NCBI GenBank assembly: GCA_037954325.1 | Contig: JBBMNZ010000078.1 | Coordinates: 186,001 to 250,000, forward strand | Length of the DNA: 64,000 bases | From: Fistularia commersonii | Taxonomy: Eukaryota; Chordata; Actinopteri; Syngnathiformes; Fistulariidae | Direction of reading: 5' to 3' | In this document: positions 10,904 to 22,690 of the stretch, in pieces | Numbering within the stretch: the first letter of the stretch is position 1 | Layout: each line of letters starts with the position of its first letter | Position numbers and translations under genes: made by a program | The notes under the pieces: generated by a model | What the model was told of the DNA's origin: nothing | The model's input: the letters and a program-made list of their open reading frames with translations, nothing else | Databases searched by the model: none

Positions 10904-11783
10904 TGAAATTCAAAAGTTATTGCCACTCCTAATCAAAAACGCTCCAACTCGGTGAGATAAGCATTTTTTGACCCTATGGCTATATCTTTTAAACTTGTAG
11001 CTGGATTACACTGAATTTGACATATATTGTGCAGAATCATGTCCTAAATAACCTATTTCAATAGCAGAAACCAGCTTGATGAAATTCAAAAGTTATTTCC
11101 ACTCCTAATCAAAAACGCTCCAACTCGGTGAGATAAGCACTTTTTGAACCTAGGGCTATATCTTTTGAACCTGTGAAGGGATTACACTAGATTTGATATA
11201 TATTGTGCAAAATCATGTCCTAAACAACATATTTCAACAGCAGAAACGAGCTTGATGAAATTCAAAAGTTATTGCCACTCCTAATCAAAAACGCTCCAAC
11301 TCGGTGAGATAAGCACTTTTTGAACCTAGGGCTATATCTTTTGAACCTGTGAAGGGATTACACTAGATTTGACATATATTGTGCAAAATCATGTCCTAAA
11401 CAACATATTTCAACAGCAGAAACCAGCTTGATGAAATTCATGAGTTATTTCCACTCCTAATCAAAAACGCTCCAACTCGGTGAGATAAGCATTTTTTGAC
11501 CCTATGGCTATATCTTTTAAACTTGTAGCTGGATTACACTGATTTTGACATATATTATGCAAAATCATGTCCTAAACAACATATTTCAATAGCAGAAACC
11601 AGCTTGATGAAATTCAAAAGTTATTGCCACTCCTAATCAAAAACGCTCCAACTCGGTGAGATAAGCATTTTTTGACCCTATGGCTATATCTTTTTAACTT
11701 GTAGCTGGATTACACTGAATTTGACATATATTATGCAGAATCATGTCCTAAACAACATATTTCAATAGCAGAAACCAGCTTGA
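10904..11783 (+). repeat. Five-monomer tandem duplication, copy 2
   Basis: Repeats 10,024-10,903 marker for marker at exactly +880 bp (AATAACCTATTTC near 11046, AAACGAG near 11244, CACTGATTTTGAC near 11537, TATCTTTTTAACTTG near 11687). The only difference I noticed is CCACTCCTAATC here versus CCACACCTAATC in copy 1. This is the shortest clean HOR-like tandem duplication in the window and appears recent. Confidence 0.88.
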
Positions 11784-12839
11784 TGAAATTCAAAAGTTAT
11801 TGCCACTCCTAATCAAAAACGCTCCAACTCGGTGAGATAAGCACTTTTTGAACGAATGGCTATATCTTTTGAACCTGTGAAGGGATTACACTAGTTTTGA
11901 CATATATTGTGCAGAATCATGTCCTAAACAACATATTTCAACAGCAGAAACCAGCTTGATGAAATTCAAAAGTTATTGCCACTCCTAATCAAAAACGCTC
12001 CAACTCGGTGAGATAAGCATTTTTTGACCCTATGGCTATATCTTTTAAACTTGTAGCTGGATTACACTGAATTTGACATATATTGTGCAGAATCAGTTCC
12101 TAAACAACATATTTCAATAGCAGAAACCAGCTTGATGAAATTCAAAAGTTATTGCCACTCCTAATCAAAAACGCTCCAACTCGGTGAGATAAGCATTTTT
12201 TGACCCTATGGCTATATCTTTTAAACTTGTAGCTGGATTACACTGAATTTGACATATATTGTGCAGAATCATGTCCTAAATAACATATTTCAATAGCAGA
12301 AACCAGCTTGATGAAATTCAAAAGTTATTTCCACTCCTAATCAAAAACGCTCCAACTCGGTGAGATAAGCACTTTTTGAACCTAGGGCTATATCTTTTGA
12401 ACCTGTGAAGGGATTACACTAGATTTGACATATATTGTGCAAAATCATGTCCTAAACAACATATTTCAACAGCAGAAACCAGCTTGATGAAATTCATGAG
12501 TTATTTCCACTCCTAATCAAATACGCTCCAACTCGGTGAGATAAGCATTTTTTGACCCTATGGCTATATCTTTTAAACTTGTAGCTGGATTACACTGAAT
12601 TTGACATATATTATGCAGAATCATGTCCTAAACAACATATTTCAATAGCAGAAACCAGCTTGATGAAATTCAAAAGTTATTGCCACTCCTAATCAAAAAC
12701 GCTCCAACTCGGTGAGATAAGCATTTTTTGACCCTATGGCTATATCTTTTAAACTTGTAGCTGGATTACACTGAATTTGACATATATTGTTCAGAATCAT
12801 GTCCTAAATAACATATTTCAATAGCAGAAACCAGCTTGA

Positions 12840-13015
12840 TGACATTCATGAGTTATTTCCACTCCTAATCAAAAACGCTCCAACTCGGTGAGATAAGCAT
12901 TTTTTGACCCTATGGCTATATCTTTTAAACTTGTAGGTGGATTACACTGAATTTGACATATATTATGCAGAATCATGTCATAAACAACATATTTCAATAG
13001 CAGAAACCAGCTTGA
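12840..13015 (+). repeat. Reference class K monomer (CATGAG type)
   Basis: Starts TGACATTCATGAGTTATTTC (C at 4, T and G at 10-11, T at 19) with a class A body; other copies start TGAAATTCATGAG. Class K often stands just before class E (26034, 39929, 43622, 46260, 48548, 52418, 54530, 60690). In block 6 a subtype reads TTTCCAATCC and follows a class C monomer with CATATGTCAAC. This copy has the private-looking TTGTAGGTGG, shared with 8440. Confidence 0.83.
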
Positions 13016-13719
13016 TGAAATTCAAAAGTTATTGCCACTCCTTAACAAAAACGCTCCAACTCGGTGAGATAAGCACTTTTTGACTCTAGGGCTATATCTT
13101 TTAAACTTGTAGCTGGATTACACTGAATTTGACATATATTGTGCAAAATCATGTCCTAAACAACATATTTCAACAGCAGAAACCAGCTTGATGAAATTCA
13201 AAAGTTATTGCCACTCCTAATCAAAAACGCTCCAACTCGGTGAGATAAGCACTTTTTGACCCTAGGGCTATATCTTTTAAACCTGTGAAGGGATGACACT
13301 AGATTTGACATATATTGTGCAGAATCATGTCCTAAACAACATATTTCAACAGCAGAAACCAGCTTGATGAAATTCAAAAGTTATTGCCACTCCTAATCAA
13401 AAACGCTCCAACTTGGTGAGATAAGCATTTTTTGTCCCTATGGCTATATCTTTTAAACTTGTAGCTGGATTACACTGAATTTGACATATATTGTGCAGAA
13501 TCATGTCCTAAACAACATATTTCAATAGCAGAAACCAGCTTGATGAAATTCAAAAGTTATTGCCACTCCTAATCAAAAACGCTCCAACTCGGTGAGATAA
13601 GCACTTTTTGAACAAATGGCTATATCTTTTGAACCTGTGAAGGGATTACACTAGTTTTGACATATATTGTGCAGAATCATGTCCTAAACAACATATTTCA
13701 ATAGCAGAAACCAGCTTGA

Positions 13720-16357
13720 TGAAATTCAAAAGTTATTGCCACTCCTAATCAAAAACGCTCCAACTCGTTGAGATAAGCACTTTTTGAACCTAGGGCTATA
13801 TCTTTTGAACCTGTGAAGGGATTACACTAGATTTGACATATATTGTGCAGAATCATGTCATAAACAACATATTTCAATAACAGAAACCAGCTTGATGAAA
13901 TTCAAAAGTTATTGCCACTCCTAATCAAAAACGCTCCAACTCGGTGAGATAATCATTTTTTGACCCTATGGCTATATCTTTTAAACTTGTAGCTGGATTA
14001 CACGGAATTTGACATATATTGTGCAGAATCATGTCCTAAATAACATATTTCAATAGCAGAAACCAGCTTGATGAAATTCAAAAGTTATTTCCACTCCTAA
14101 TCAAAAACGCTCCAACTCGGTGAGATAAGCACTTTTTGAACCTAGGGCTATATCTTTTGAACCTGTGAAGGGATTACACTAGATTTGATATATATTGTGC
14201 AAAATCATGTCCTAAACAACATATTTCAACAGCAGAAACCAGCTTGATGAAATTCAAAAGTTATTTCCACTCCTAATCAAAAACGCTCCAACTCGGTGAG
14301 ATAAGCACTTTTTGAACCTAGGGCTATATCTTTTGAACCTGTGAAGGGATTACACTAGATTTGACATATATTGTGCAAAATCATGTCCTAAACAACATAT
14401 TTCAACAGCAGAAACCAGCTTGATGAAATTCATGAGTTATTTCCACTCCTAATCAAAAACGCTCCAACTCGGTGAGATAAGCATTTTTTGACCCTATGGC
14501 TATATCTTTTAAACTTGTAGCTGGATTACACTGAATTTGACATATATTATGCAGAATCATGTCCTAAACAACATATTTCAATAGCAGAAACCAGCTTGAT
14601 GAGATTCAAAAGTTATTGCCACTCCTAATCAAAAACGCTCCAACTCGGTGAGATAAGCATTTTTTGACCCTATGGCTATATCTTTTAAACTTGTAGCTGG
14701 ATTACACTGAATTTGACATATATTGTGCAGAATCATGTCCTAAATAACATATTTCAATAGCAGAAACCAGCTTGATGAAATTCAAAAGTTATTTCCACTC
14801 ATATTCAAAAACGCTCCAACTCGGTGAGATAAGCACTTTTTGAACCTAGGGCTATATCTTTTGAACCTGTGAAGGGATTACACTAGATTTGATATATATT
14901 GTGCAAAATCATGACCTAAACAACATATTTCAACAGCAGAAACCAGCTTGATGACATTCATGAGTTATTTCCACTCCTAATCAAAAACGCTCCAACTCGG
15001 TGAGATAAGCATTTTTTGACCCTATGGCTATATCTTTTAAACTTGTAGCTGGATTACACTGAATTTGACATATATTATGCAGAATCATGTCCTAAACAAC
15101 ATATTTCAATAGCAGAAACCAGCTTGATGAAATTCAAAAGTTATTGCCACTCCTAATCAAAAACGCTCCAACTCGGTGAGATAAGCACTTTTTGACCCTA
15201 GGGCTATATCTTTTAAACCTGTGAAGGGATGACACTAGATTTGACATATATTGTGCAGAATCATGTCCTAAACAACATATTTCAATAGCAGAAACCAGCT
15301 TGATGAAATTCAAAAGTTATTGCCACTCCTAATCAAAAACGCTCCAACTCGGTGAGATAAGCACTTTTTGAACAAATGGCTATATCTTTTGAACCTGTGA
15401 AGGGATTACACTAGTTTTGACATATATTGTGCAGAATCATGTCCTAAACAACATATTTCAATAGCAGAAACCAGCTTGATGAAATTCAAAAGTTATTGCC
15501 ACTCCTAATCAAAAACGCTCCAACTCGTTGAGATGAGCACTTTTTGAACCTAGGGCTATATCTTTTGAACCTGTGAAGGGAACACTAGATTTGACATATA
15601 TTGTGCAGAATCATGTCATAAACAACATATTTCAATAGCAGAAACCAGCTTGATGAAATTCAAAAGTTATTGCCACTCCTAATCAAAAACGCTCCAACTC
15701 GGTGAGATAAGCATTTTTTGACCCTATGGCTATATCTTTTAAACTTGTAGCTGGATTACACGGAATTTGACATATATTGTGCAGAATCATGTCCTAAATA
15801 ACATATTTCAATAGCAGAAACCAGCTTGATGAAATTCAAAAGTTATTGCCACTCCTAATCAAAAACGCTCCAACTCGGTGAGATAAGCACTTTTTGAACC
15901 TAGGGCTATATCTTTTGAACCTGTGAAGGGATTACACTAGTTTTGACACATATTGTGCAGAATCATGTCCTAAACAACATATTTCAACAGCAGAAACCAG
16001 CTTGATGAAATTCAAAAGTTATTGCCACTCCTAATCAAAAACGCTCCAACTCGGTGAGATAAGCATTTTTTGACCCTATGGCTATATCTTTTAAACTTGT
16101 AGCTGGATTACACTGAATTTGACATATATTGTGCAGAATCATGTCCTAAACAACATATTTCAAAAGCAGAAACCAGCTTGATGAAATTCGTGAGTTATTA
16201 CCACTCCTAATCAAAAACGCTCCAACTCGGTGAGATAAGCACTTTTTGAACAAATGGCTATATCTTTTGAACCTGTGAAGGGATTACACTAGTTTTGACA
16301 TATATTGTGCAGAATCATGTCCTAAACAACATATTTCAATAGCAGAAACCAGCTTGA
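13720..16357 (+). repeat. Block 3 higher-order repeat, 15-monomer copy
   Basis: Fifteen monomers, 2,638 bp (one 174-bp monomer at 15480). The unit starts with a class B monomer carrying ACTCGTTGAGAT, then a class A monomer with GATAATCATTT and TACACGGAATTTG. Other markers are GATGAGATTCAAAAG at 14600, CCACTCATATTC at 14776 and CGTTGAGATGAGCAC at 15480. The unit ends with the coupled CAAAAGCAG and CGTGAGTTATTACC monomers at 16006 and 16182. The last of these has a class C' body rather than the class A body seen for CGTGAG monomers elsewhere. Confidence 0.88.
15480..15653 (+). repeat. 174-bp class B monomer with two-base deletion, block 3 type
   Basis: Reads GTGAAGGGAACACTAG in place of GTGAAGGGATTACACTAG, together with CGTTGAGATGAGCAC and GTCATAAAC. 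Copies are at 18294 and 21813, all with the same linked markers. The deletion therefore arose once in this lineage and was multiplied with the HOR. Confidence 0.87.
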
Positions 16358-19171
16358 TGAAATTCAAAAGTTATTGCCACTCCTAATCAAAAACGCTCCA
16401 ACTCGTTGAGATAAGCACTTTTTGAACCTAGGGCTATATCTTTTGAACCTGTGAAGGGATTACACTAGATTTGACATATATTGTGCAGAATCATGTCATA
16501 AACAACATATTTCAATAACAGAAACCAGCTTGATGAAATTCAAAAGTTATTGCCACTCCTAATCAAAAACGCTCCAACTCGGTGAGATAATCATTTTTTG
16601 ACCCTATGGCTATATCTTTTAAACTTGTAGCTGGATTACACGGAATTTGACATATATTGTGCAGAATCATGTCCTAAATAACATATTTCAATAGCAGAAA
16701 CCAGCTTGATGAAATTCAAAAGTTATTTCCACTCCTAATCAAAAACGCTCCAACTCGGTGAGATAAGCACTTTTTGAACCTAGGGCTATATCTTTTGAAC
16801 CTGTGAAGGGATTACACTAGATTTGATATATATTGTGCAAAATCATGTCCTAAACAACATATTTCAACAGCAGAAACCAGCTTGATGAAATTCAAAAGTT
16901 ATTTCCACTCCTAATCAAAAACGCTCCAACTCGGTGAGATAAGCACTTTTTGAACCTAGGGCTATATCTTTTGAACCTGTGAAGGGATTACACTAGATTT
17001 GACATATATTGTGCAAAATCATGTCCTAAACAACATATTTCAACAGCAGAAACCAGCTTGATGAAATTCATGAGTTATTTCCACTCCTAATCAAAAACGC
17101 TCCAACTCGGTGAGATAAGCATTTTTTGACCCTATGGCTATATCTTTTAAACTTGTAGCTGGATTACACTGAATTTGACATATATTATGCAGAATCATGT
17201 CCTAAACAACATATTTCAATAGCAGAAACCAGCTTGATGAGATTCAAAAGTTATTGCCACTCCTAATCAAAAACGCTCCAACTCGGTGAGATAAGCATTT
17301 TTTGACCCTATGGCTATATCTTTTAAACTTGTAGCTGGATTACACTGAATTTGACATATATTGTGCAGAATCATGTCCTAAATAACATATTTCAATAGCA
17401 GAAACCAGCTTGATGAAATTCAAAAGTTATTTCCACTCATATTCAAAAACGCTCCAACTCGGTGAGATAAGCACTTTTTGAACCTAGGGCTATATCTTTT
17501 GAACCTGTGAAGGGATTACACTAGATTTGATATATATTGTGCAAAATCATGACCTAAACAACATATTTCAACAGCAGAAACCAGCTTGATGAAATTCAAA
17601 AGTTATTGCCACTCCTAATCAAAAACGCTCCAACTCGGTGAGATAAGCACTTTTTGAACCTAGGGCTATATCTTTTGAACCTGTGAAGGGATTACACTAG
17701 ATTTGACATATATTGTGCAAAATCATGTCCTAAACAACATATTTCAACAGCAGAAACCAGCTTGATGACATTCATGAGTTATTTCCACTCCTAATCAAAA
17801 ACGCTCCAACTCGGTGAGATAAGCATTTTTTGACCCTATGGCTATATCTTTTAAACTTGTAGCTGGATTACACTGAATTTGACATATATTATGCAGAGTC
17901 ATGTCCTAAACAACATATTTCAATAGCAGAAACCAGCTTGATGAAATTCAAAAGTTATTGCCACTCCTAATCAAAAACGCTCCAACTCGGTGAGATAAGC
18001 ACTTTTTGACCCTAGGGCTATATCTTTTAAACCTGTGAAGGGATGACACTAGATTTGACATATATTGTGCAGAATCATGTCCTAAACAACATATTTCAAT
18101 AGCAGAAACCAGCTTGATGAAATTCAAAAGTTATTGCCACTCCTAATCAAAAACGCTCCAACTAGGTGAGATAAGCACTTTTTGAACAAATGGCTATATC
18201 TTTTGAACCTGTGAAGGGATTACACTAGTTTTGACATATATTGTGCAGAATCATGTCCTAAACAACATATTTCAATAGCAGAAACCAGCTTGATGAAATT
18301 CAAAAGTTATTGCCACTCCTAATCAAAAACGCTCCAACTCGTTGAGATGAGCACTTTTTGAACCTAGGGCTATATCTTTTGAACCTGTGAAGGGAACACT
18401 AGATTTGACATATATTGTGCAGAATCATGTCATAAACAACATATTTCAATAGCAGAAACCAGCTTGATGAAATTCAAAAGTTATTGCCACTCCTAATCAA
18501 AAACGCTCCAACTCGGTGAGATAAGCATTTTTTGACCCTATGGCTATATCTTTTAAACTTGTAGCTGGATTACACGGAATTTGACATATATTGTGCAGAA
18601 TCATGTCCTAAATAACATATTTCAATAGCAGAAACCAGCTTGATGAAATTCAAAAGTTATTGCCACTCCTAATCAAAAACGCTCCAACTCGGTGAGATAA
18701 GCACTTTTTGAACCTAGGGCTATATCTTTTGAACCTGTGAAGGGATTACACTAGTTTTGACACATATTGTGCAGAATCATGTCCTAAACAACATATTTCA
18801 ACAGCAGAAACCAGCTTGATGAAATTCAAAAGTTATTGCCACTCCTAATCAAAAACGCTCCAACTCGGTGAGATAAGCATTTTTTGACCCTATGGCTATA
18901 TCTTTTAAACTTGTAGCTGGATTACACTGAATTTGACATATATTGTGCAGAATCATGTCCTAAACAACATATTTCAAAAGCAGAAACCAGCTTGATGAAA
19001 TTCGTGAGTTATTACCACTCCTAATCAAAAACGCTCCAACTCGGTGAGATAAGCACTTTTTGAACAAATGGCTATATCTTTTGAACCTGTGAAGGGATTA
19101 CACTAGTTTTGACATATATTGTGCAGAATCATGTCCTAAACAACATATTTCAATAGCAGAAACCAGCTTGA
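16358..19171 (+). repeat. Block 3 higher-order repeat, 16-monomer copy
   Basis: Repeats the order of 13,720-16,357 with one extra class B monomer at 17,590, giving 2,814 bp. Markers align as follows: AATCATTTTTTG at 13951 and 16589 (offset 2,638) and again at 19403 (offset 2,814); AGATGAGCAC at 15531 and 18345 (offset 2,814). Private changes are CAGAGTCATG near 17894 and ACTAGGTGAG near 18160. Confidence 0.88.
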
Positions 19172-22100
19172 TGAAATTCAAAAGTTATTGCCACTCCTAA
19201 TCAAAAACGCTCCAACTCGTTGAGATAAGCCCTTTTTGAACCTAGGGCTATATCTTTTGAACCTGTGAAGGGATTACACTAGATTTGACATATATTGTGC
19301 AGAATCATGTCATAAACAACATATTTCAATAACAGAAACCAGCTTGATGAAATTCAAAAGTTATTGCCACTCCTAATCAAAAACGCTCCAACTCGGTGAG
19401 ATAATCATTTTTTGACCCTATGGCTATATCTTTTAAACTTGTAGCTGGATTACACGGAATTTGACATATATTGTGCAGAATCATGTCCTAAATAACATAT
19501 TTCAATAGCAGAAACCAGCTTGATGAAATTCAAAAGTTATTTCCACTCCTAATCAAAAACGCTCCAACTCGGTGAGATAAGCACTTTTTGAACCTAGGGC
19601 TATATCTTTTGAACCTGTGAAGGGATTACACTAGATTTGATATATATTGTGCAAAATCATGTCCTAAACAACATATTTCAACAGCAGAAACCAGCTTGAT
19701 GAAATTCAAAAGTTATTGCCACTCCTAATCAAAAACGCTCCAACTCGGTGAGATAAGCACTTTTTGAACCTAGGGCTATATCTTTTGAACCTGTGAAGGG
19801 ATTACACTAGTTTTGACATATATTGTGCAGAATCATGTCCTAAACAACATATTTCAACAGCAGAAACCAGCTTGATGAAATTCAAAAGTTATTGCCACTC
19901 CTAATCAAAAACGCTCCAACTCGGTGAGATAAGCATTTTTTGACCCTATGGCTATATCTTTTAAACTTGTAGCTGGATTACACTGAATTTGACATATATT
20001 ATGCAGAATCACGTCCTAAACAACATATTTCAATAGCAGAAACCAGCTTGATGAAATTCAAAAGTTATTGCCACTCCTAATCAAAAACGCTCCAACTCGG
20101 TGAGATAAGCACTTTTTGAACGAATGGCTATATCTTTTGAACCTGTGAAGGGATTACACTAGTTTTGACATATATTGTGCAGAATCACGTCCTAAACAAC
20201 ATATTTCAACAGCAGAAACCAGCTTGATGAAATTCATGAGTTATTTCCACTCCTAATCAAAAACGCTCCAACTCGGTGAGATAAGCATTTTTTGACCCTA
20301 TGGCTATATCTTTTAAACTTGTAGCTGGATTACACTGAATTTGACATATATTATGCAGAATCATGTCCTAAACAACATATTTCAATAGCAGAAACCAGCT
20401 TGATGAGATTCAAAAGTTATTGCCACTCCTAATCAAAAACGCTCCAACTCGGTGAGATAAGCATTTTTTGACCCTATGGCTATATCTTTTAAACTTGTAG
20501 CTGGATTACACTGAATTTGACATATATTGTTCAGAATCATGTCCTAAATAACATATTTCAATAGCAGAAACCAGCTTGATGAAATTCAAAAGTTATTTCC
20601 ACTCATAATCAAAAACGCTCCAACTCGGTGAGATAAGCACTTTTTGAACCTAGGGCTATATCTTTTGAACCTGTGAAGGGATTACACTAGATTTGATATA
20701 TATTGTGCAAAATCATGACCTAAACAACATATTTCAACAGCAGAAACCAGCTTGATGAAATTCAAAAGTTATTGCCACTCCTAATCAAAAACGCTCCAAC
20801 TCGGTGAGATAAGCACTTTTTGAACCTAGGGCTATATCTTTTGAACCTGTGAAGGGATTACACTAGATTTGACATATATTGTGCAAAATCATGTCCTAAA
20901 CAACATATTTCAACAGCAGAAACCAGCTTGATGACATTCATGAGTTATTTCCACTCCTAATCAAAAACGCTCCAACTCGGTGAGATAAGCATTTTTTGAC
21001 CCTATGGCTATATCTTTTAAACTTGTAGCTGGATTACACTGAATTTGACATATATTATGCAGAATCATGTCCTAAACAACATATTTCAATAGCAGAAACC
21101 AGCTTGATGAAATTCAAAAGTTATTGCCACTCCTAATCAAAAACGCTCCAACTCGGTGAGATAAGCACTTTTTGACCCTAGGGCTATATCTTTTAAACCT
21201 GTGAAGGGATGACACTAGATTTGACATATATTGTGCAGAATCATGTCCTAAACAACATATTTCAACAGCAGAAACCAGCTTGATGAAATTCAAAAGTTAT
21301 TGCCAACTCCTAATCAAAAACGCTCCAACTCGGTGAGATAAGCACTTTTTGAACGAATGGCTATATCTTTTGAACCTGTGAAGGGATTACACTAGTTTTG
21401 ACATATATTGTGCAAAATCATGTCCTAAACAACATATTTCAACAGCAGAAACCAGCTTGATGACATTCATGAGTTATTTCCACTCCTAATCAAAAACGCT
21501 CCAACTCGGTGAGATAAGCATTTTTTGACCCTATGGCTATATCTTTTAAACTTGTAGCTGGATTACACTGAATTTGACATATATTATGCAGAATCATGTC
21601 CTAAACAAAATATTTCAATAGCAGAAACCAGCTTGATGAAATTCAAAAGTTATTGCCACTCCTAATCAAAAACGCTCCAACTCGGTGAGATAAGCACTTT
21701 TTGAACAAATGGCTATATCTTTTGAACCTGTGAAGGGATTACACTAGTTTTGACATATATTGTGCAGAATCATGTCCTAAACAACATATTTCAATAGCAG
21801 AAACCAGCTTGATGAAATTCAAAAGTTATTGCCACTCCTAATCAAAAACGCTCCAACTCGTTGAGATGAGCACTTTTTGAACCTAGGGCTATATCTTTTG
21901 AACCTGTGAAGGGAACACTAGATTTGACATATATTGTGCAGAATCATGTCATAAACAACATATTTCAATAGCAGAAACCAGCTTGATGAAATTCAAAAGT
22001 TATTGCCACTCCTAATCAAAAACGCTCCAACTCGGTGAGATAAGCATTTTTTGACCCTATGGCTATATCTTTTAAACTTGTAGCTGGATTACACGGAATT

Positions 22101-22690
22101 TGACATATATTGTGCAGAATCATGTCCTAAATAACATATTTCAATAGCAGAAACCAGCTTGATGAAATTCAAAAGTTATTGCCACTCCTAATCAAAAACG
22201 CTCCAACTCGGTGAGATAAGCACTTTTTGAACCTAGGGCTATATCTTTTGAACCTGTGAAGGGATTACACTAGTTTTGACACATATTGTGCAGAATCATG
22301 TCCTAAACAACATATTTCAACAGCAGAAACCAGCTTGATGAAATTCAAAAGTTATTGCCACTCCTAATCAAAAACGCTCCAACTCGGTGAGATAAGCATT
22401 TTTTGACCCTATGGCTATATCTTTTAAACTTGTAGCTGGATTACACTGAATTTGACATATATTGTGCAGAATCATGTCCTAAACAACATATTTCAAAAGC
22501 AGAAACCAGCTTGATGAAATTCGTGAGTTATTACCACTCCTAATCAAAAACGCTCCAACTCGGTGAGATAAGAATTTTTTGACCCTATGGCTATATCTTT
22601 TAAACTTGTAGCTGGATTACACTGAATTTGACATATATTATGCAGAATCATGTCCTAAACAACATATTTCAACAGCAGAAACCAGCTTGA
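19172..22690 (+). repeat. Block 3 higher-order repeat, expanded 20-monomer copy
   Basis: Twenty monomers, 3,519 bp. It begins and ends with the same monomers as the two preceding copies. Extra monomers lie at about 19,876-20,227 (class A and class C monomers, both with AATCACGTCC) and 21,284-21,636 (a class C monomer and a second GACATTCATGAG monomer). The monomer at 21284 is the only 177-bp one in the window. The last monomer (22515) carries AGATAAGAATTTTTTG, a marker inherited by the 27-monomer HOR to the right. Confidence 0.85.
21284..21460 (+). repeat. 177-bp class C monomer with a one-base insertion
   Basis: This is the only monomer longer than 176 bp. It reads GTTATTGCCAACTCCTAATC instead of GTTATTGCCACTCCTAATC, a duplicated A near position 21305. 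The body is ordinary class C (GAACGAATGG, CTAGTTTTGAC). The insertion is not seen in any other monomer, so it is young and has not been spread by homogenisation. Confidence 0.85.

Larger units (their letters stand above)
6680..13719 (+). repeat. Block 2: 40 monomers with interleaved 14-, 5- and 25-monomer repeats
   Basis: Exactly 40 monomers of 176 bp (7,040 bp) with no net indel. There is no single HOR period. About 6,930-8,180 recurs at about 9,395-10,645 (offset 2,464 bp, 14 monomers). 10,024-10,903 is duplicated in tandem at 10,904-11,783 (offset 880 bp, five monomers). 8,088 to about 9,240 recurs at 12,488 to about 13,640 (offset 4,400 bp, 25 monomers). Markers used were TATCTTTTTAACTTG, AGAAACGAGCTTG, CACTGATTTTGAC, ATTGTTCAGAATC and TTGTAGGTGG. 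Classes E, G and C' first appear here. Confidence 0.87.

Noticed and set aside
15570..15585. GGGAACACTAG looked like a sequencing error
   Set aside because: The same two-base loss occurs in nine monomers with consistent linked markers, so it is inherited.
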